64,000 nucleotides of DNA from an uncultured Pelagibacteraceae bacterium (GTDB taxonomy: Bacteria; Pseudomonadota; Alphaproteobacteria; Pelagibacterales; Pelagibacteraceae). The stretch spans positions 1 to 64,000 of the forward strand of contig CACGYL010000002.1 in assembly GCA_902577285.1 (NCBI GenBank), in the 5' to 3' direction. The notes under the pieces were generated by a model that was not told the DNA's origin, ran no database searches, and saw only the letters and a program-made list of their open reading frames with translations. A program made the translations under genes and the position numbers. Shown piece after piece: positions 61,002-64,000 of this stretch; the stretch's first letter is position 1, and every line of letters starts with the position of its first letter.

Positions 61002-62399
61002 TTATTTAAGCTTTACGCCTACGTATGTTCTCTGATTTTGATTATTATATATTGCAATCAATAAATTATTTTCGTCACTTCTTAGTTTTAGCTTAACTAC
61101 ATTATCAAGATCACCAATAGTATTAATTTTTTTTCTATTTGCCTCGACAATTATATTGTCTATCTGCAAGTAATTTATTGGGCTTTCTTTATCTATTTTT
61201 GTGATTACCACACCACTTGTTCCTTTTGGTAAGTTTCTTGACTCAATATCATCTTTATTCAATAAGCGAACTTCTATTTTTAAGCCTTCTATTCTTGATG
61301 CTTTAGGTTTTTCTATTACCGGTTTTTGTGCTTTAAAATCTTCAGATGTTTCTAATCTACCAAGAATTATTTCTTTAGTTATTTCTCTTTTATTTCTCCA
61401 AACTTTCACCATTACTTTTTTTCCAACATCAGTCTCTGCCACAATCTTTGGTAATTCTTTCATTTCATTTATAGGTTTCCCATCAAACTCTAAAATGATA
61501 TCGCCTGGTTTAATACCACCTTTGTCTGAAGGACTATTTTCTGCAACACTTGCAACAAGTGCTCCTCTTGGTTTATCTAAATTCTCTGCATCAGCAATTC
61601 CTTGATCAACAACTTGAATTCTAACCCCTAACCAACCTCTTTTAGTTTCTCCAAATTCTATAAGTTGTTTAATTACTTTTTGAGCGCTATTAGAGGGAAT
61701 TGCAAAACCAATACCTATTGAACCTGATTGACCTAAAATTGCAGTATTTATACCAATAACGTCTCCATTCATATTAAATAATGGACCACCAGAATTACCT
61801 TGATTTATTGAGGCATCAGTTTGAATGTAATCTTCATATCTTGATAAACCGATACTTCTATTTCTTGCAGATATTATTCCCGCAGTTACTGTACCGCCAA
61901 GTCCAAAAGGATTTCCTATTGCTATTACCCAATCACCTATTCTCGCCTTATCTGAATTACCAAAATTTACTGGTTTAAATTTTTCATCTGACTCTATTTT
62001 TAAAACTGCTAGATCCATTCCTGCATCAGCGCCAAGAACTTTTGCTTTATAATCTTTATCGCCGTTAACTCTTACCAATATATCTTGTGCACCTTGAATA
62101 ACGTGATTATTTGTAATCACAATGCCTTCTTCATCAATTATAAATCCGGAACCTAATGCACTTGTCTGTCTTTGTTGTGGTGTACCAAACATATCTTCAA
62201 AAGGAGACCCTGGAGGAAATTCAAATGGAAGAGGGTTTGATCTTGTAGTAACCGTTGTTCTTGTTGATATATTAACAACTGAAGGCATCAATCTCTCTGA
62301 AAGATCAGCAAAAGATGATGGGATTGAGTTTGCAAAAGAGATAGAAAAATAATTTATCGAAATTAAAAAAAAGGCAAATATTTTAACTATACTTTTCAT
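61002..62399 (-). CDS. Do family periplasmic serine endopeptidase (DegP/DegQ-like)
   Basis: SALGSGFIIDEEGIVITNNHVIQGAQDILV, GMDLAVLKIES, TDASINQGNSGGPLFNMNGDVIGINTAI; two PDZ-like regions. MKSIVKIF start at 62399 preferred (ATGA overlap with upstream ORF); the track starts at 62414. Confidence 0.94.
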   Translation of the reverse strand: MKSIVKIFAFFLISINYFSISFANSIPSSFADLSERLMPSVVNISTRTTVTTRSNPLPFEFPPGSPFEDMFGTPQQRQTSALGSGFIIDEEGIVITNNHVIQGAQDILVRVNGDKDYKAKVLGADAGMDLAVLKIESDEKFKPVNFGNSDKARIGDWVIAIGNPFGLGGTVTAGIISARNRSIGLSRYEDYIQTDASINQGNSGGPLFNMNGDVIGINTAILGQSGSIGIGFAIPSNSAQKVIKQLIEFGETKRGWLGVRIQVVDQGIADAENLDKPRGALVASVAENSPSDKGGIKPGDIILEFDGKPINEMKELPKIVAETDVGKKVMVKVWRNKREITKEIILGRLETSEDFKAQKPVIEKPKASRIEGLKIEVRLLNKDDIESRNLPKGTSGVVITKIDKESPINYLQIDNIIVEANRKKINTIGDLDNVVKLKLRSDENNLLIAIYNNQNQRTYVGVKLK

Positions 62400-62581
62400 A
62401 CTTTGTAAAACCAAATAATCATAAAACCAATAATTACAAAAATAAAACCACCTAGTCTTAATTGTCTTTCTGCAATAGTGTTTATTTTCTTTAACATATT
62501 TTTCATTTTTGATGGAAATAAGGCATATAAAACACCTTCGATAAATAGGAAAAGACCAAAAGCTATGATCAATTCTCTCAT
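62396..62581 (-). CDS. DUF2065-like small membrane protein
   Basis: MRELIIAFGLFLFIEGVLYALFPSKMKNMLKKINTIAERQLRLGGFIFVIIGFMIIW; between degP-like and hflC. Confidence 0.85.
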   Translation of the reverse strand: MRELIIAFGLFLFIEGVLYALFPSKMKNMLKKINTIAERQLRLGGFIFVIIGFMIIWFYKV

Positions 62582-62598
62582 TTTAAATTATTTTTAAT

Positions 62599-63459
62599 TT
62601 AATTTTCTTTATTTCCAAAAAATTTAAAAAACTCACTATCAGGAGATAAAATCATAGATGTTTCTCCTCCAATTAAAGCTTTCTGATAAGCTTGCATCGC
62701 TCGATAAAATCCAAAAAACTCAGGATCTTGTCCAAATGCATCTGCAAAAATTTTATTCTTTAGACCGTCTCCTTCCCCTTTCATTATTTCAGATTTTTTT
62801 TGGGCATCAGCGAGAATAACTGTAACCTCTTTATCTGCAGTAGATGTTATTGTAACAGCCATTTCTGCTCCTTTTGCTCTAAATTCTTTAGCTTCTCTTT
62901 CTCTCTCAGTTTGCATTCTTCTAAAAATTGCATCACTGTTAGCTTGGGGTAAGTCTGCTCTTTTAATTCTTACATCAACTATTTTAATTCCGAAGTTTTC
63001 TGCTTCATTATTTACACCTTGTTGAATTAATGCCATTTGTTTTGATCTATCTTCAGATAGTAATGTTTGCAATTTTTGTTGTCCTAAAACATTTCTTATT
63101 CTTGAATTAATGATTGTTGCTAATCTTGATCTAGCAACTCTTTCATTTCCTACTGAGATATAAAATTTTAAAGGATCAACTATCTGAAATCTTGCAAATG
63201 CATCTACAATTAATCTTTTTTGATCTGAAGCAATGACCTCTTCTGGAGGAGTATCTAAATTTAAAACTCTTTTATCCAAAAAAACTACGTTTTGAATAAA
63301 TGGTATTTTAAAATTTAAACCCGGTTTTAATATTATTCTTTTTGGGTCTCCAAATTGAAGAACAATAGCTTGATTTACCTCTTTAACTATAAATATTGAA
63401 AAAAATAGCGTTGCAGCTATCAAGATAATTATTGGTAGTATAAATTTTCCAGCTTTCAT
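62599..63459 (-). CDS. hflC: Protease modulator HflC
   Basis: FFSIFIVKEVNQAIVLQFGDPKRIILKPGLNFKIPFIQNVVFLDKRVLNLDTPPEEV; SPFH domain. Confidence 0.95.
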   Translation of the reverse strand: MKAGKFILPIIILIAATLFFSIFIVKEVNQAIVLQFGDPKRIILKPGLNFKIPFIQNVVFLDKRVLNLDTPPEEVIASDQKRLIVDAFARFQIVDPLKFYISVGNERVARSRLATIINSRIRNVLGQQKLQTLLSEDRSKQMALIQQGVNNEAENFGIKIVDVRIKRADLPQANSDAIFRRMQTEREREAKEFRAKGAEMAVTITSTADKEVTVILADAQKKSEIMKGEGDGLKNKIFADAFGQDPEFFGFYRAMQAYQKALIGGETSMILSPDSEFFKFFGNKEN

Positions 63460-64000
63460 TAATTTGACCCCGATTTTAATTCTTGTAATGGAAGATATGG
63501 CACTACACCAGATCCTGAATCTTTATCGATAATAATCTTATTAATATCTGCAAGGACTTGTTCCATTGTTTCTAAATACATTCTCTCCTGAGTTACCTCT
63601 TTCGCTTTTGCGTATTCAGTATAAATAGATAAAAATCTACTTGCTTCACCCTCTGCTTTTGCGACAACTTCTTTTTTGTAAGCTTCTGCAGCTTGTAAAA
63701 TTTTTGCAGCTTCTCCTCGAGCTCTTGGTATTACATCATTAGCATAAGCCTCAGCTTCATTTTTAGATCTTTCCATATCAGCTCTTGCGGCTTGAACATC
63801 TCTAAATGCATCTATAACCTGATCAGGTGGGTCAGCTTTCTGAGTTTGAACCTGGGTAATTTGCACTCCACTTTCATATTCATCAAGTATACCCTGAATA
63901 ATATTTTGTGTATCTCTCTCAATAACTGCTCTACCTTCTGTAAGAATTGGTTGAATATTTGATCTTGCAATTACTTCTCTCATCGCAGTCTCTGCTGCAG
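63459..64000 (-). CDS. hflK: HflK (SPFH domain), N-terminus beyond window edge
   Basis: AAETAMREVIARSNIQPILTEGRAVIERDTQNIIQGILDEYESGVQITQVQTQKADPPDQVIDAFRDVQAARADMERSKNEAEAYAND; frame stays open to 64000. Confidence 0.93.
   Translation of the reverse strand, partial: AAETAMREVIARSNIQPILTEGRAVIERDTQNIIQGILDEYESGVQITQVQTQKADPPDQVIDAFRDVQAARADMERSKNEAEAYANDVIPRARGEAAKILQAAEAYKKEVVAKAEGEASRFLSIYTEYAKAKEVTQERMYLETMEQVLADINKIIIDKDSGSGVVPYLPLQELKSGSN

Noticed and set aside
61201-61605. 134 aa plus-strand ORF
   Set aside because: Antisense to the DegP-like gene; composition typical of a shadow ORF.

Overview
This AT-rich, tightly packed alphaproteobacterial window looks like SAR11/Pelagibacterales; that placement is inferred from protein style, gene compaction and AT bias, not from a search. 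It carries about 55 protein genes. I saw no rRNA, tRNA, CRISPR array or transposase. From left to right: (i) an osmolyte/quaternary-amine region (1-16.6 kb) with a glycine-betaine-type ABC transporter (tandem-fused ProW permease, ProX/OpuAC-type binding protein, two separate ProV-type ATPases), a gamma-butyrobetaine-dioxygenase-like enzyme, a carnitine-3-dehydrogenase-like enzyme, a BKACE/DUF849 enzyme, a thioesterase, further Fe(II)/2OG dioxygenases and a GMC (choline-dehydrogenase-like) oxidoreductase; (ii) a probable uncharacterised catabolic operon (18.6-25.2 kb) of luciferase-like monooxygenase, ThDP enzyme, AA_synth-family protein, alpha/beta hydrolase, aldehyde dehydrogenase and DMT transporter, preceded by a leader that can form a hairpin over the Shine-Dalgarno; (iii) a ~12.5 kb same-strand block (39.0-26.6 kb) with two LIV-type amino-acid importers interleaved with AzlCD and LysE exporters, a CsiD/GlaH-type dioxygenase, a ProC-like reductase and a secreted pentapeptide-repeat protein; (iv) a mixed metabolic block (DUF1479, MsrB, HDAC-like, D-2-hydroxyacid dehydrogenase, fused indolepyruvate ferredoxin oxidoreductase, DadA-like); (v) a core block (mreBCD-mrdA-rodA, leuA, ilvCNB, miaA, degP-like, hflCK). 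The most interesting items are the gamma-butyrobetaine/carnitine to betaine cluster with its unusual transporter set, the LLM/ThDP/AA_synth operon with its candidate cis-regulatory leader and a partly duplicated LLM + hydrolase module elsewhere, the import/export block, and a GDPD-like gene split by a single in-frame stop.
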